DNA from: Micromonospora sp. PLK6-60
GTDB taxonomy: Bacteria > Actinomycetota > Actinomycetes > Mycobacteriales > Micromonosporaceae
Direction: 5' to 3'
Assembly (NCBI RefSeq): GCF_019890675.1
Contig: NZ_JAIOAA010000007.1
Location: 124,001-188,000 of the forward strand
Length of the DNA: 64,000 bases
The position numbers and the translations under genes are program-made. Positions within the stretch are counted from its first letter, which is position 1. Each line of letters opens with the position of its first letter. The notes beneath the pieces are model-generated. The model had not been told where the DNA came from. It made no database searches and was given only the letters and a program-made list of their open reading frames with translations. This document shows positions 1-8,540 of this stretch, piece after piece.

Positions 1-320
1 CGGACATCATCGAGGCGGCCCGGCTCGACGGGACCACCCCGTGGCAGATGTTCTGGCAGATCACCATGCCGAGCATCCGTCCGGCGCTGATCGTGGTGGT
101 GGTGACGATCTCGATCGCCACCCTCAAGGTCTTCGACATCGTCCGGACCGCCACCAACGGCAACTACGACACCAGTGTGATCGCCAACGAGATGTACAAC
201 CAGGCGTTCCGGTACCAGGAGACCGGGCGGGGCTCCGCCCTGGCCGTCTTCCTGTTCGTCCTGGTCCTACCGCTGGTGATCTACCAGATCCGCAACCTGC
301 GTCAGCAGCGGGAGGGCTGA
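1..320 (+). CDS. Carbohydrate ABC transporter permease, MalF-type (3' part only)
   Basis: The reading frame is open from the window edge (codons starting at base 3) to a TGA at 318-320, so the 5' part is missing. The visible start reads DIIEAARLDG followed by 'TPWQMFWQITMP', which is the EAA loop of binding-protein-dependent sugar permeases that docks on the ATPase. A final membrane segment (AVFLFVLVLPLVIYQI) precedes the C-terminus. The next permease gene starts one base after the stop, so the two are cotranscribed. This is the MalF/LacF-like half of an importer; the solute-binding protein is presumably upstream. The alpha-glucosidase downstream suggests maltose or malto-oligosaccharides as substrate, which is inference. 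Confidence 0.9.
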   Translation, partial: DIIEAARLDGTTPWQMFWQITMPSIRPALIVVVVTISIATLKVFDIVRTATNGNYDTSVIANEMYNQAFRYQETGRGSALAVFLFVLVLPLVIYQIRNLRQQREG

Positions 321-321
321 G

Positions 322-1281
322 ATGACCACCGCCACGCCCACCGTCGGAGTCGGCGCACAACCCCCCGAGAAGCTCACCCGGGCCGGCCGGGTCCGCAAGC
401 GCCTGAACAGCCGCACCGCCACCGTGGTGTCGATCGTGCTGGCGCTGCTCTGGACGGTGCCGACCTTCGGCCTGTTCGTCTCCTCGTTCCGGCCCGCGGA
501 CCAGATCAAGACCACCGGCTGGTGGACCTTCTTCGGCGACCCGCAGTTCACCCTGGAGAACTACCAGCAGGTGCTCTTCAGCGGATCCTCGTCGGGACGG
601 CTGGCCAGCTACTTCATCAACTCGCTGGCCATCACCATCCCGTCGGTGCTCTTCCCACTGGCCTTCGCCTCGCTCGCCGCGTACGCGCTGGCCTGGATCA
701 AATTCCGGGGCCGGGACTGGGTCTACATCGGCATCTTCGCGTTGCAGATCGTGCCGCTGCAGATGGCGCTGGTGCCGCTGCTGCGGTTCTTCTCCACCGG
801 GGTCACCGTCGGCGGGGTTCAGATCCTTCCCGCCTGGGACCTGGTCGACGAACAGAAGTTCGCCCAGGTGTGGTTCGCGCACACCTGTTTCGCGCTGCCG
901 TTCGCCGTGTACCTGCTGCACAACTTCGTGTCGCAGCTACCCGGCGACCTGATGGAGGCGGCCCGGGTCGACGGGGCCACCCACCCGAAGATCTTCCGCA
1001 CCATCGTGCTGCCGCTGATCACCCCGGCCCTGGCCGCGATCGGCATCTTCCAGTTCCTCTGGGTCTGGAACGACCTGCTGGTGGCGCTGATCTTCGCCGG
1101 GGGCACCAGCGACACCGCCCCGCTGACCGTCCGGCTCGCCGAGCTGGCCGGCACCCGGGGCAACGAGTGGCAACGGTTGACGGCGGGCGCCTTCGTCTCG
1201 ATCGTCGTACCGCTGATCGTGTTCCTGTCCCTGCAGCGCTACTTCGTCCGCGGCCTGCTCGCCGGCAGCGTCAAGGGCTGA
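322..1281 (+). CDS. Carbohydrate ABC transporter permease, MalG-type
   Basis: A 319-residue inner-membrane protein, the second permease half of a CUT1-type sugar importer. About six hydrophobic segments are visible, the first around residues 34-55. The EAA loop DLMEAARVDGATHPKIF sits about 100 residues from the C-terminus, its usual place. The C-terminus 'YFVRGLLAGSVKG' is the common ending of MalG-like proteins. It starts immediately after the stop of the first permease, so translation is likely coupled. No ATPase gene follows, as is usual for actinobacterial sugar importers that share a common MsiK-type ATPase (established for Streptomyces; inferred here). Confidence 0.94.
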   Translation: MTTATPTVGVGAQPPEKLTRAGRVRKRLNSRTATVVSIVLALLWTVPTFGLFVSSFRPADQIKTTGWWTFFGDPQFTLENYQQVLFSGSSSGRLASYFINSLAITIPSVLFPLAFASLAAYALAWIKFRGRDWVYIGIFALQIVPLQMALVPLLRFFSTGVTVGGVQILPAWDLVDEQKFAQVWFAHTCFALPFAVYLLHNFVSQLPGDLMEAARVDGATHPKIFRTIVLPLITPALAAIGIFQFLWVWNDLLVALIFAGGTSDTAPLTVRLAELAGTRGNEWQRLTAGAFVSIVVPLIVFLSLQRYFVRGLLAGSVKG

Positions 1282-1289
1282 ACCACGCA

Positions 1290-1321
1290 CCGCCGTCGCC
1301 CGGGCAACCGGGCGGCGGCGG
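1290..1321. terminator. GC-rich hairpin between the permease and lacI-type genes
   Basis: A 13-bp stem (1290-1302 with 1309-1321, one G-U pair) lies 9 bases after the permease stop and 25 bases before the regulator start. There is no U-tract, as is usual in high-GC actinomycetes. It may terminate or attenuate the transporter message before the regulator gene. Confidence 0.55.
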
Positions 1322-1345
1322 GGGTGGACGGGGAAACAGGATGCC

Positions 1346-2419
1346 GTGACGAGGATTGACGACGTCGCGCGGTTGGCCGGGGTGTCGACGGCCACGGTCT
1401 CGCGGGCCCTGCGCGGGCTGCCGACGGTCTCGGCCGCGACGCGCCGCCGGGTGCTCGCCGCCGCCGAGCAACTCCAGTACGCCGTCTCGCCCAGCGCGTC
1501 GCGCCTGGCGGGCGGCCGGACCGGCACCGTGGCGGTCATCGTCCCGCGGATCACCCGGTGGTTCTTCAGCACCGTCGTCGAGGCGGTCGAGGAGTTCCTC
1601 CACCAGTCCGGTTACGACCTGCTGCTGCACAACCTCGGCGGGCGGGAGCAGACCCGGCAGCGGGTGCTGCGTACCGCCAACCTGCACAAGCGGGTCGACG
1701 CGATGATGCTGGTGGCCACCCCGCTGCGGCCGGCCGACCGGGCCGCGCTGGCCGCCCTCGACCTGCCCGGGGTGACGGTCAGCTCCGGCACCGACGTACC
1801 CGGCTGGCCGTGCGTCCGGATAGACGACGTCGCCGCCGCCCGCGCCGCCACCCGGCACCTGCTCGACCTGGGGCACCGACGGATCGCGCACATCTCCGGC
1901 GACCCGGACGACGAACTGGCCTTCACCGCCCACCTGGACCGGCGTCGCGGCTACCGGGCGGAGCTGCGGGCGGCGGGTCTGCCGGCCGACCCCAGCCTCG
2001 ACGTGGAGTCGACGTTCAGCATCGACGGCGGCCACCGCGCCGCCGCGGAACTGCTGGCCCGGGGCGAGCCACCCACCGCCATCTTCGCCGCCTGCGACGA
2101 GATGGCGATGGGAGCGCTGACCGCGCTGCGCGACGCCGGACTGCGGGTGCCGCAGGACGTCAGCGTGATCGGCATCGACGACCACGACCTGTCCGGCGTG
2201 CTCGGGCTGAGCACCGTCGCGCAGCCCGCCGCCGAGCAGGGTTTGCTCGCCGCCCGGCTGCTGCTCGACCCGCTGGGCGGCCGGGACCTCGCGGCGTACG
2301 CCGCGGCCCCCCGCCCCCGCGGCGACGCGGACCCGGCGCGGCCCGCGGCGGCGGCCCCGGTGATCCTGCCCACCCGCCTGGTCGTCCGGGAATCCACCGC
2401 CCCACCCCGGGCAGACTGA
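1346..2419 (+). CDS. LacI-family transcriptional regulator
   Basis: A 357-residue repressor starting at GTG. The N-terminus TRIDDVARLAGVSTATVSRAL is the LacI helix-turn-helix, and it is followed by the hinge region (SPSASRLAGGRTGTVAVI) and a periplasmic-binding-protein-like sensor domain. The motifs 'AIFAACDEMAMGAL' and 'VSVIGIDDHDLS' are typical of sugar-responsive members. Its position between a MalFG-type transporter and an alpha-glucosidase suggests it senses maltose or a related alpha-glucoside and represses this cluster. I found no convincing palindromic operator inside the window; the main operator is probably upstream of the transporter genes, outside the window. Confidence 0.93.
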   Translation: MTRIDDVARLAGVSTATVSRALRGLPTVSAATRRRVLAAAEQLQYAVSPSASRLAGGRTGTVAVIVPRITRWFFSTVVEAVEEFLHQSGYDLLLHNLGGREQTRQRVLRTANLHKRVDAMMLVATPLRPADRAALAALDLPGVTVSSGTDVPGWPCVRIDDVAAARAATRHLLDLGHRRIAHISGDPDDELAFTAHLDRRRGYRAELRAAGLPADPSLDVESTFSIDGGHRAAAELLARGEPPTAIFAACDEMAMGALTALRDAGLRVPQDVSVIGIDDHDLSGVLGLSTVAQPAAEQGLLAARLLLDPLGGRDLAAYAAAPRPRGDADPARPAAAAPVILPTRLVVRESTAPPRAD

Positions 2420-2502
2420 ACAGGTTCGCCCGCCCGCCCGGCGGGCAGACTGAAGCAACCATCCGGCGCCGCGCAACCCGGCTCGACACACGGGAGACCG
2501 CC

Positions 2503-4182
2503 CTGAACACCACACCGACGACGACCCAGGACACGACCGGCGGCCCGGCCACCGGCTGGTGGACCGAAGCCGTCATCTACCAGATCTATCCGCGCTCGTT
2601 CGCCGACTCCGACGGCGACGGCTTCGGCGACCTGCCCGGCATCACCGCCCGCCTCGGCCACCTCGCCGAGCTGGGGGTCGACGCGGTGTGGCTGTCCCCG
2701 TTCTACCCGTCGCCGCAGGCGGACGCCGGCTACGACGTGGCCGACTACCGGGACGTCGACCCGCTGTTCGGCACGCTGGAGGACGCGGACAAGCTGATCG
2801 CCGAGGCGCGGGCCAAGGGGCTCAAGGTCATCGTCGACCTGGTGCCGAACCACACCTCCTCGGCGCACCGGTGGTTCACCGCGGCGCTGGCCGCCGGCCC
2901 CGGCAGCCCGGAGCGGGCCCGGTACGTCTTCCGCGACGGTCTCGGCCCGGACGGCGCGCAGCCGCCGAACGACTGGCAGAGCGTCTTCGGCGGGCCCGCC
3001 TGGACCCGGGTCACCGACCCGGACGGCCGGCCCGGCCAGTGGTACCTGCACCTGTTCGACACCGCCCAGCCGGACCTGAACTGGGACCACCCCGAGGTGC
3101 GGGCCGAGTTCCTGGACGTCCTCCGGTTCTGGCTGGATCGCGGCGTGGACGGGTTCCGGGTGGACGTCGCGCACGGCCTGATCAAGCAGGCCGACCTGGC
3201 CGACTGGCAGGAGCCGCAGGAGATCCTCTCCGGCGCGGAGGTGGAGAAGCCCCGCCCGCCGATGTGGGACCAGGACGGCGTGCACGAGATCTACCGGGAG
3301 TGGCGCCGGCTGCTCGACTCCTACGGCGGGGAGCGGATCCTGGTCGCCGAGGCCTGGGTCGAGCCCGCCGAACGGCTGGCCCGGTACGTGCGCCCGGACG
3401 AGATGCACCAGGCGTTCAACTTCGAGTACCTGCTGGCCGCCTGGAGCGCGCCCGCCCAGTACGCGGTGATCACCCGCTCACTGGAGGCGACCGACGCGGT
3501 CGGCGCGCCCACCACCTGGGTGCTCTCCAACCACGACGTGGTGCGGCACGCCTCCCGGCTCGGCCTCGCCACCACCCTGACCGGCGGCCGGCCGAACGGC
3601 ATCGGCGCCGGCGACCCCCAGCCGGACGCCCCGACCGGTCTGCGCCGGGCCCGGGCGGCCACCCTGCTGATGCTCGCCCTGCCCGGCTCCGCCTACCTGT
3701 ACCAGGGTGAGGAACTGGGCCTGCCGGAGCACACCACGATGCCCGACGAGGCCCGCCAGGACCCGACCTGGGTGCGCAGCGGGCACACCGTACGCGGGCG
3801 GGACGGCTGCCGGGTGCCCATCCCGTGGGAGGCCGACGCGCCGTCGTACGGCTTCGGGCCGACCGACGCCAGCTGGCTGCCGCAGCCGCCGAGCTGGGCC
3901 GAGTACGCGCTGGACCGGCAGCGCGGGGTGCCCGGTTCGACGTACGAGCTGTACCGCACCGCGCTGCGGCTGCGCCGGGAGCACGGGCTCGGCCGGGGCA
4001 CGCTGCGCTGGCTCTCCTCCGGCGACGAGGTGCTGACCTTCGCCAACGACGGGATCACCGTGCTTACCAACTTCGGGCCGGCGCCGGTGCCGGTGCCCGA
4101 GGGCGAGCTGCTGGCGTCCAGCGCGCCGCTCGACCCCGCCGGCGGGGTGCCCACCGACGTGACGGTCTGGGTCCGCGCCTGA
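2503..4182 (+). CDS. GH13 alpha-glucosidase (oligo-1,6-glucosidase/AglA type)
   Basis: About 559 residues; hydrolyses terminal alpha-glucosidic bonds of maltose or isomaltose-type oligosaccharides in the cytoplasm. All four GH13 regions are visible: DLVPNHTSS (region I), GVDGFRVDVAHGL (nucleophile Asp, region II), ILVAEAW (acid/base Glu, region III) and LSNHDVVRH (region IV). The start is unusual. The frame is open far upstream through the lacI-like gene, but no ATG, GTG or TTG occurs between that gene's stop and WWTEAVIYQIYPRSF, where the enzyme fold begins. A CTG at 2503, preceded by GGGAGA at 2492-2497, is the best candidate. It follows the regulator by 83 bases and completes a transport-regulation-hydrolysis cluster. 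Confidence 0.93.
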   Translation: MNTTPTTTQDTTGGPATGWWTEAVIYQIYPRSFADSDGDGFGDLPGITARLGHLAELGVDAVWLSPFYPSPQADAGYDVADYRDVDPLFGTLEDADKLIAEARAKGLKVIVDLVPNHTSSAHRWFTAALAAGPGSPERARYVFRDGLGPDGAQPPNDWQSVFGGPAWTRVTDPDGRPGQWYLHLFDTAQPDLNWDHPEVRAEFLDVLRFWLDRGVDGFRVDVAHGLIKQADLADWQEPQEILSGAEVEKPRPPMWDQDGVHEIYREWRRLLDSYGGERILVAEAWVEPAERLARYVRPDEMHQAFNFEYLLAAWSAPAQYAVITRSLEATDAVGAPTTWVLSNHDVVRHASRLGLATTLTGGRPNGIGAGDPQPDAPTGLRRARAATLLMLALPGSAYLYQGEELGLPEHTTMPDEARQDPTWVRSGHTVRGRDGCRVPIPWEADAPSYGFGPTDASWLPQPPSWAEYALDRQRGVPGSTYELYRTALRLRREHGLGRGTLRWLSSGDEVLTFANDGITVLTNFGPAPVPVPEGELLASSAPLDPAGGVPTDVTVWVRA

Positions 4183-4186
4183 GGTG

Positions 4187-4271
4187 TAAGGAGGGGCCCC
4201 CTGTTAACACCTTGAGTGTTAACAGGGGGCCCCTCCTATACAGAATGCGTTAACAGGGGGCCCCTCCTTAC
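4187..4271. terminator. Three-arm GTTAAC/GGGGCCCC palindrome, convergent terminator
   Basis: Arms 4187-4210 and 4216-4238 pair almost perfectly (23 of 24) around a 5-base loop. A third arm at 4249-4271 repeats the right arm, so the left arm could pair with either. It lies between the convergent alpha-glucosidase and MFS genes and probably serves both. It belongs to a palindrome family also present at 27771, 42329 and 47621. Confidence 0.75.
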
Positions 4272-5701
4272 CCGCGGTCGGCGCGGGTGTGGAGCAGGTC
4301 GTGCACGTCGTCGATGTCGCGGGGCGAGGTCCGGGCCGCCAGCCAGTACATGATCCCGGTGGGCAGGAAGAAGAGCTGGAACGCGGCCAGCCCCACCGCG
4401 TAGTTCAGTGGCGGCGGGAACGCCGCCCGCAGCCCGTGGAAGGCCACCCCGACCAGCCCGTTGCCGGCCGCCCGGCCGACCCCGTTCACCAGGTTGCCCA
4501 GGCTGTACACCGTGCCGCGGTGCTCGGGCGGGTTGACGTCGGCGATCAGCGCGAACCAGTTCGGCGAGTTGGCCGACGTCAGCGCCAGGGCGAGGACGGC
4601 GGTGAGCAGGCTCAGCCCGACCGTGGGTTCGCTCACCACGCTGGCCAGCACCGCCCGGACCACCGCGCCGGAGCCCGCCCCGTCCGGCACGTCGATGCGA
4701 ATCGGCACGAAGAAGAGCACCAGGTAGAAGGGCACGGCCGCGAGGATGCCCACGGCCGCGACCAGGGCCCGCCCGCTCGGCGTACGCCGTTGCAGCGCGT
4801 CGCCGACCAGGCCGCCCACGATCGACAGCACCCCGCCGAGCTGAAACAGGGTGGCGAAGACGCTGCCCACCACCACCGCGGTCGCCGGCGAGTAGCCCTG
4901 CGCCCGGGCCCGCTCGGCGAAGAGCACCGGCAGCCAGACCAGCGATCCGAAGGCCGCCTGCGCGGTCAGGCCCTGCAGGATCAGCCAGCGGTTGGTCCGC
5001 CGGGCCAGGATCCGGGGCAGGTCGGCGCGGCTGATCCGGTAGTCGTACTCGCCGCCGGCGTCGAGCACCGCGGCCAGTTCCGGTTCGCTCTGCCCACGCT
5101 GGATGTCGTAGGTGAACAGGTACGCCGCCGTGGCCGCCAGTCCCACCACGGTCAGCAGCAGGAACGGCCGCCGCCAGTCGACGGCGCCGAGCAGGCCGCC
5201 GGTCAGCGTGCCGGCGAGGGTGCCGACGCCCTGGGAGAGCCCCCAGAAGCTCATCACCAGCCCGCGCCGGCGCGGCGAGATCAGGTCGGTGACCACGGAG
5301 AAGCCCACCGAGCCGACCGCGCCGAGGCCGACCGCCGCCACCAGTTGGGCCGCCAGGAACGTCGGATAGTCCCCGGCGTACGCGCTGCCGCCGGTGCCGG
5401 CCGCCCAGATCAGCGTGCCCACCATCAGCAGCGGCTTGCGGTTGCTCCGGTCCCCCACGTACGCCCAGCCCACCGCGGCGACCGCGCTGACCAGGAAGCT
5501 CACCGCGGTGACCAGCCCGAGCAGCCGCTGCGGCACGTTGAACGCGGCGGAGATCGGCTCGTAGAGCGGGGGCACCAGGCCGATCGCCACGTTGTCCAGC
5601 GAGGCGAGCACCACGAACACCACCACGCTGTAGAACCGGTGCACGGTGCCGCCGCCCCACCAGCCACCCCGCCGCCGCAGGCCCGCGTTCGCCCCGCTCA
5701 C
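4268..5701 (-). CDS. MFS transporter (Spinster/sugar-phosphate exporter-like)
   Basis: A 477-residue major facilitator with about 12 hydrophobic segments. The loop 2-3 signature appears as 'GWAYVGDRSNRKPLLMVG' near residue 80 and its second-half equivalent as 'GGLVGDALQRR'. A long loop ('DIQRGQSEPELAAVLDAGGEYDYRISRADLPRIL') separates the halves. It starts at GTG. Substrate cannot be told from sequence. It lies downstream of xylAB on the same strand, but a strong hairpin (5734-5807) separates them, so it may have its own promoter. Its stop abuts the shared palindromic terminator at 4187-4271. Confidence 0.88.
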   Translation of the reverse strand: MSGANAGLRRRGGWWGGGTVHRFYSVVVFVVLASLDNVAIGLVPPLYEPISAAFNVPQRLLGLVTAVSFLVSAVAAVGWAYVGDRSNRKPLLMVGTLIWAAGTGGSAYAGDYPTFLAAQLVAAVGLGAVGSVGFSVVTDLISPRRRGLVMSFWGLSQGVGTLAGTLTGGLLGAVDWRRPFLLLTVVGLAATAAYLFTYDIQRGQSEPELAAVLDAGGEYDYRISRADLPRILARRTNRWLILQGLTAQAAFGSLVWLPVLFAERARAQGYSPATAVVVGSVFATLFQLGGVLSIVGGLVGDALQRRTPSGRALVAAVGILAAVPFYLVLFFVPIRIDVPDGAGSGAVVRAVLASVVSEPTVGLSLLTAVLALALTSANSPNWFALIADVNPPEHRGTVYSLGNLVNGVGRAAGNGLVGVAFHGLRAAFPPPLNYAVGLAAFQLFFLPTGIMYWLAARTSPRDIDDVHDLLHTRADRG

Positions 5702-5733
5702 CCCGCCACCGCCACGATCACCGCACCAGCATG

Positions 5734-5807
5734 CCCGGTGGGTCGACCCAGGGGAACCGGTGACCTGCCGATCTGCTCGGCCGGCGGTTCCCCCGGGTCG
5801 ACCGGGG
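5734..5807. terminator. Inverted repeat downstream of xylB
   Basis: Core arms 5741-5759 and 5785-5803 match at 18 of 19 positions. It begins 9 bases after the xylB stop (minus strand) and ends before the MFS gene start, so it most likely terminates the xylA-xylB message. Confidence 0.65.
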
Positions 5808-5815
5808 CGGGGTGG

Positions 5816-7261
5816 TCAGCTCAGCCGGGACAGGGTGTGGTCGCGGGCCTGGGCGTACCGGTCACGGATGGCCGGCACCGGGTCGGCCGCGTACTCCTCG
5901 GCGCCGGTGAGCGGCCACGACGGCGGGGCCGCGCCGCCCTGGACGACCCACGCGGCCTGGCGGGCCGCGCCGTCGGCGACGTACTCCCCGGGCGGTGGCA
6001 CCACCACCGGGCAGCCGAAGACCTGCGGGGCGATCCGCCGGACCGCTTCCGAGCGGGCGCCCCCGCCGACCAGCAGCACCCGGTCGACCCGGGCGCCCTG
6101 CCCGCGCAGCGCGTCCAGCCCGTCGGCGAGCGCGCAGAGCATCCCCTCCACCGCCGCCCGGGCCAGGTGGGCCGGCGTCCCGGTGCGCAGGGTCAGCCCG
6201 TGCACCGAGCCGGTGGCGTCCGGCCGGTTGGGGGTCCGCTCCCCCTCCAGGTACGGCACCATCACCAGGCCGTCCGCGCCGGGCGGGGCGGCCACCGCCA
6301 GCTCGGCCAGCGTGGCCAGGTCGACGCCGAGCAGCGCGGCGGCCGTGTCCAGCACCCGGGCCGCGTTGAGCGTGCAGACCAGCGGCAGGAACCGGCCGGT
6401 GGCGTCGGCGAAGCCGGCCACGATGCCGGACGGGTCGCCGGCCGGGGCGTCGGCGATCGCGGACACGCAGCCGGAGGTGCCGATCGAGACGACCACGTCG
6501 CCCGGGCCGGCCCCCACCCCGAGCGCGGCGGCGGCGTTGTCCCCGGTGCCGGGCCCGAGCAGGGCGGCCGCCGCCCCGCCGCCCGACCCGGCGAGCACGC
6601 TCGGGTCGAGCTGACCGGCCACCTCGGCCGGGCCGAGCACCACCGGCACCTCGACCCGCCGGCCGAGGGCCTGTTCCAGCAGGTCCAGGCGGTACTCCCC
6701 GGTCCGGGGGGACCAGTAGCCGGTGCCGCTGGCGTCACCCCGGTCGGTGCGCAGCCCGGCCAGCCCGGGCGCGCCGGCCAGCCGCCAGGTCAGCCAGTCG
6801 TGCGGCAGGCAGACGGCGGCGACCCTTGCGGCGTTGTCCGGCTCGTGTCGGGCCAGCCAGCGCAGCTTGGTGGCGGTGAAGCTGGCCACCGGCACGCTGC
6901 CGGTGGCCTCGGCCCAGAACCGGGCGCCCGCCGCACCCTCGCCCGCCTCGGCGATCAGGTCCCGGGCCGCGTCGGCGGAGCGGGTGTCGTTCCACAGCAG
7001 CGCCGGGCGGACCACCTCGCCCGCCTCGTCCAGGCAGACCATGCCGTGCTGCTGGCCGGCGACGGAGACGGCGGCCACGTCGGCCAGCCCGCCGGCCTCC
7101 GCCACCGCCGTGCGCAGCGCGTCCCACCAGGCCGCCGGGTCGACCTCGGTGCCGTCCGGGTGCGGCGCGCGGCCCTGCCGGACCAGCGCCCCGGTCTCGG
7201 CGTCCCGGACGACGACCTTGCAGGACTGGGTGGACGAGTCGACCCCCGCGACGAGCGGCAT
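5816..7261 (-). CDS. xylB: Xylulokinase
   Basis: A 481-residue FGGY-family kinase that phosphorylates D-xylulose to xylulose-5-phosphate, feeding the pentose phosphate pathway. The N-terminal phosphate-1 loop is [13 protein letters not shown]; the substrate region has '[12 protein letters not shown]' and the C-terminal half 'GTSGCVSA' and 'LLVGGGARS', the second FGGY signature. Full family length. The start lies 11 bases after the xylA stop, so the two form an operon. The divergent ROK regulator beyond xylA is the probable controller. Confidence 0.96.
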   Translation of the reverse strand: MPLVAGVDSSTQSCKVVVRDAETGALVRQGRAPHPDGTEVDPAAWWDALRTAVAEAGGLADVAAVSVAGQQHGMVCLDEAGEVVRPALLWNDTRSADAARDLIAEAGEGAAGARFWAEATGSVPVASFTATKLRWLARHEPDNAARVAAVCLPHDWLTWRLAGAPGLAGLRTDRGDASGTGYWSPRTGEYRLDLLEQALGRRVEVPVVLGPAEVAGQLDPSVLAGSGGGAAAALLGPGTGDNAAAALGVGAGPGDVVVSIGTSGCVSAIADAPAGDPSGIVAGFADATGRFLPLVCTLNAARVLDTAAALLGVDLATLAELAVAAPPGADGLVMVPYLEGERTPNRPDATGSVHGLTLRTGTPAHLARAAVEGMLCALADGLDALRGQGARVDRVLLVGGGARSEAVRRIAPQVFGCPVVVPPPGEYVADGAARQAAWVVQGGAAPPSWPLTGAEEYAADPVPAIRDRYAQARDHTLSRLS

Positions 7262-7272
7262 GCCGGGCCGCC

Positions 7273-8460
7273 TCAGCGCGCGCCGAGCAGGTGCTCGACG
7301 GCGAGCTGGTTGAGCCGGACGAAGCCGTAGCCCTGGGCGCCGGCCGCCTCCGGGTCGTACTCCTCGAACGCGGACCGGTCGGCGAGCAGCTCGGCGTAGC
7401 CCTCACCGGCGCCCAGCGTCGGGGTGGCCAGGTCGGCGACCTTGCTGGCGGCGAGCGCCTCGGCCACCTCCGGGTCGGCCCGGAACGCCGCCGCCCGCTC
7501 CTTGAGCAGCAGGTAGGTGCGCATGTTCGCCTCCGCCGAGGCCCACACCCCGGCGATGTCCTCGGTGCGCGAGGGCTTGTAGTCGAAGTGCCGCGGCCCG
7601 TCGTACGCGGGGGCGCCGTCCGGTCCGCCGTTCTCCAGCAGGTCGACCAGGGCGAACGCGTTCATCAGGTCGCCGTGGCCGAAGACCAGGTCCTGGTCGT
7701 ACTTGATGCCGCGCTGGCCGTTGAGGTCGAGGTGGAACAGCTTGCCCTGCCAGAGCGCCTGGGCGATGCCGTGCGCGTAGTTCAGCCCGGCCATCTGCTC
7801 GTGGCCGACCTCCGGGTTGAGCCCGACCATCTCGGAGTGGGCCAGGGTGGAGATGAAGGCCAGCGCGTGCCCGACGGTGGGCAGCAGGATGTCGCCACGC
7901 GGCTCGTTCGGCTTGGGCTCCAGGGCGAAGCGCAGGTCGTAGCCGCGGTCGAGGACGTACTGGCAGAGCAGGTCGACGGCCTCCCGGTAGCGGTCCAGCG
8001 CCGCCCGGACGTCCTTGGCCACGTCGTACTCGGCGCCCTCCCGGCCGCCCCACATCACGAAGGTGCGGGCGCCCAGCTCGGCGGCGAGGTCCACGTTGCG
8101 CAGCACCTTGCGCAGCGCGTACCGGCGCACGTCGCGGTCGTTGCTGGTGAAGCCGCCGTCCTTGAACACCGGGTGGGTGAAGAGGTTGGTGGTGACCATC
8201 GGCACGACCAGGCCGGTCTCGTCGAGGGCCTTGCGGAACCGGGCGATCTGGGCGTCGCGGGTGGCGGCGTCCGCGCCGAAGGGGATCAGGTCGTCGTCGT
8301 GGAAGGTGATCCCGTACGCGCCGAGCTCGGCGAGGCGGTGCACGGCCTCGACCGCGTCCAGCTCCGGGCGGGTGGCGTCGCCGAACGGGTCACGCGCGGG
8401 CCAGCCCACGGTCCAGAGACCGAAGGAGAACTTGTCGGCGGGGGTGGGACGGGGTGCCAT
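7273..8460 (-). CDS. xylA: Xylose isomerase
   Basis: A 395-residue TIM-barrel isomerase converting D-xylose to D-xylulose; actinomycete class I length (about 388-395). The active-site His/Asp motif is seen in '[12 protein letters not shown]', the metal site in '[16 protein letters not shown]' and '[15 protein letters not shown]', and the substrate loop in 'HLDLNGQRG'. It starts at ATG with a strong CGGAGG ribosome site. It is the first gene of xylA-xylB and is divergent from the ROK regulator, with an inverted repeat in between at 8491-8515. Confidence 0.97.
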   Translation of the reverse strand: MAPRPTPADKFSFGLWTVGWPARDPFGDATRPELDAVEAVHRLAELGAYGITFHDDDLIPFGADAATRDAQIARFRKALDETGLVVPMVTTNLFTHPVFKDGGFTSNDRDVRRYALRKVLRNVDLAAELGARTFVMWGGREGAEYDVAKDVRAALDRYREAVDLLCQYVLDRGYDLRFALEPKPNEPRGDILLPTVGHALAFISTLAHSEMVGLNPEVGHEQMAGLNYAHGIAQALWQGKLFHLDLNGQRGIKYDQDLVFGHGDLMNAFALVDLLENGGPDGAPAYDGPRHFDYKPSRTEDIAGVWASAEANMRTYLLLKERAAAFRADPEVAEALAASKVADLATPTLGAGEGYAELLADRSAFEEYDPEAAGAQGYGFVRLNQLAVEHLLGAR

Positions 8461-8490
8461 GGGAACCTCCGGGGTGGTGGGCGGGGCCGC

Positions 8491-8515
8491 AATTTGTTCA
8501 GTGGTTGAATTAAAT
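8491..8515. promoter_or_regulatory. Probable xyl operator (ROK-family site)
   Basis: An imperfect palindrome with half-sites (A/T)TTCA and TGAA(T/A), separated by 5 bases, in an A/T-rich island within the otherwise very GC-rich xylA / ROK-regulator gap. XylR/NagC-type ROK regulators bind TTNGTTCA/TGAACNAA-like repeats. The site overlaps the in-frame ATG at 8514, which supports the GTG at 8541 as the true start of the regulator. Confidence 0.6.
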
Positions 8516-8540
8516 GACCGGCGTGTGGCAGTGTCAAGGG

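Noticed and set aside
4289..7330. A 1013-codon plus-strand frame over the MFS and xylB genes
   Set aside because: No motif and compositional shadow. It covers two well-supported minus-strand genes.
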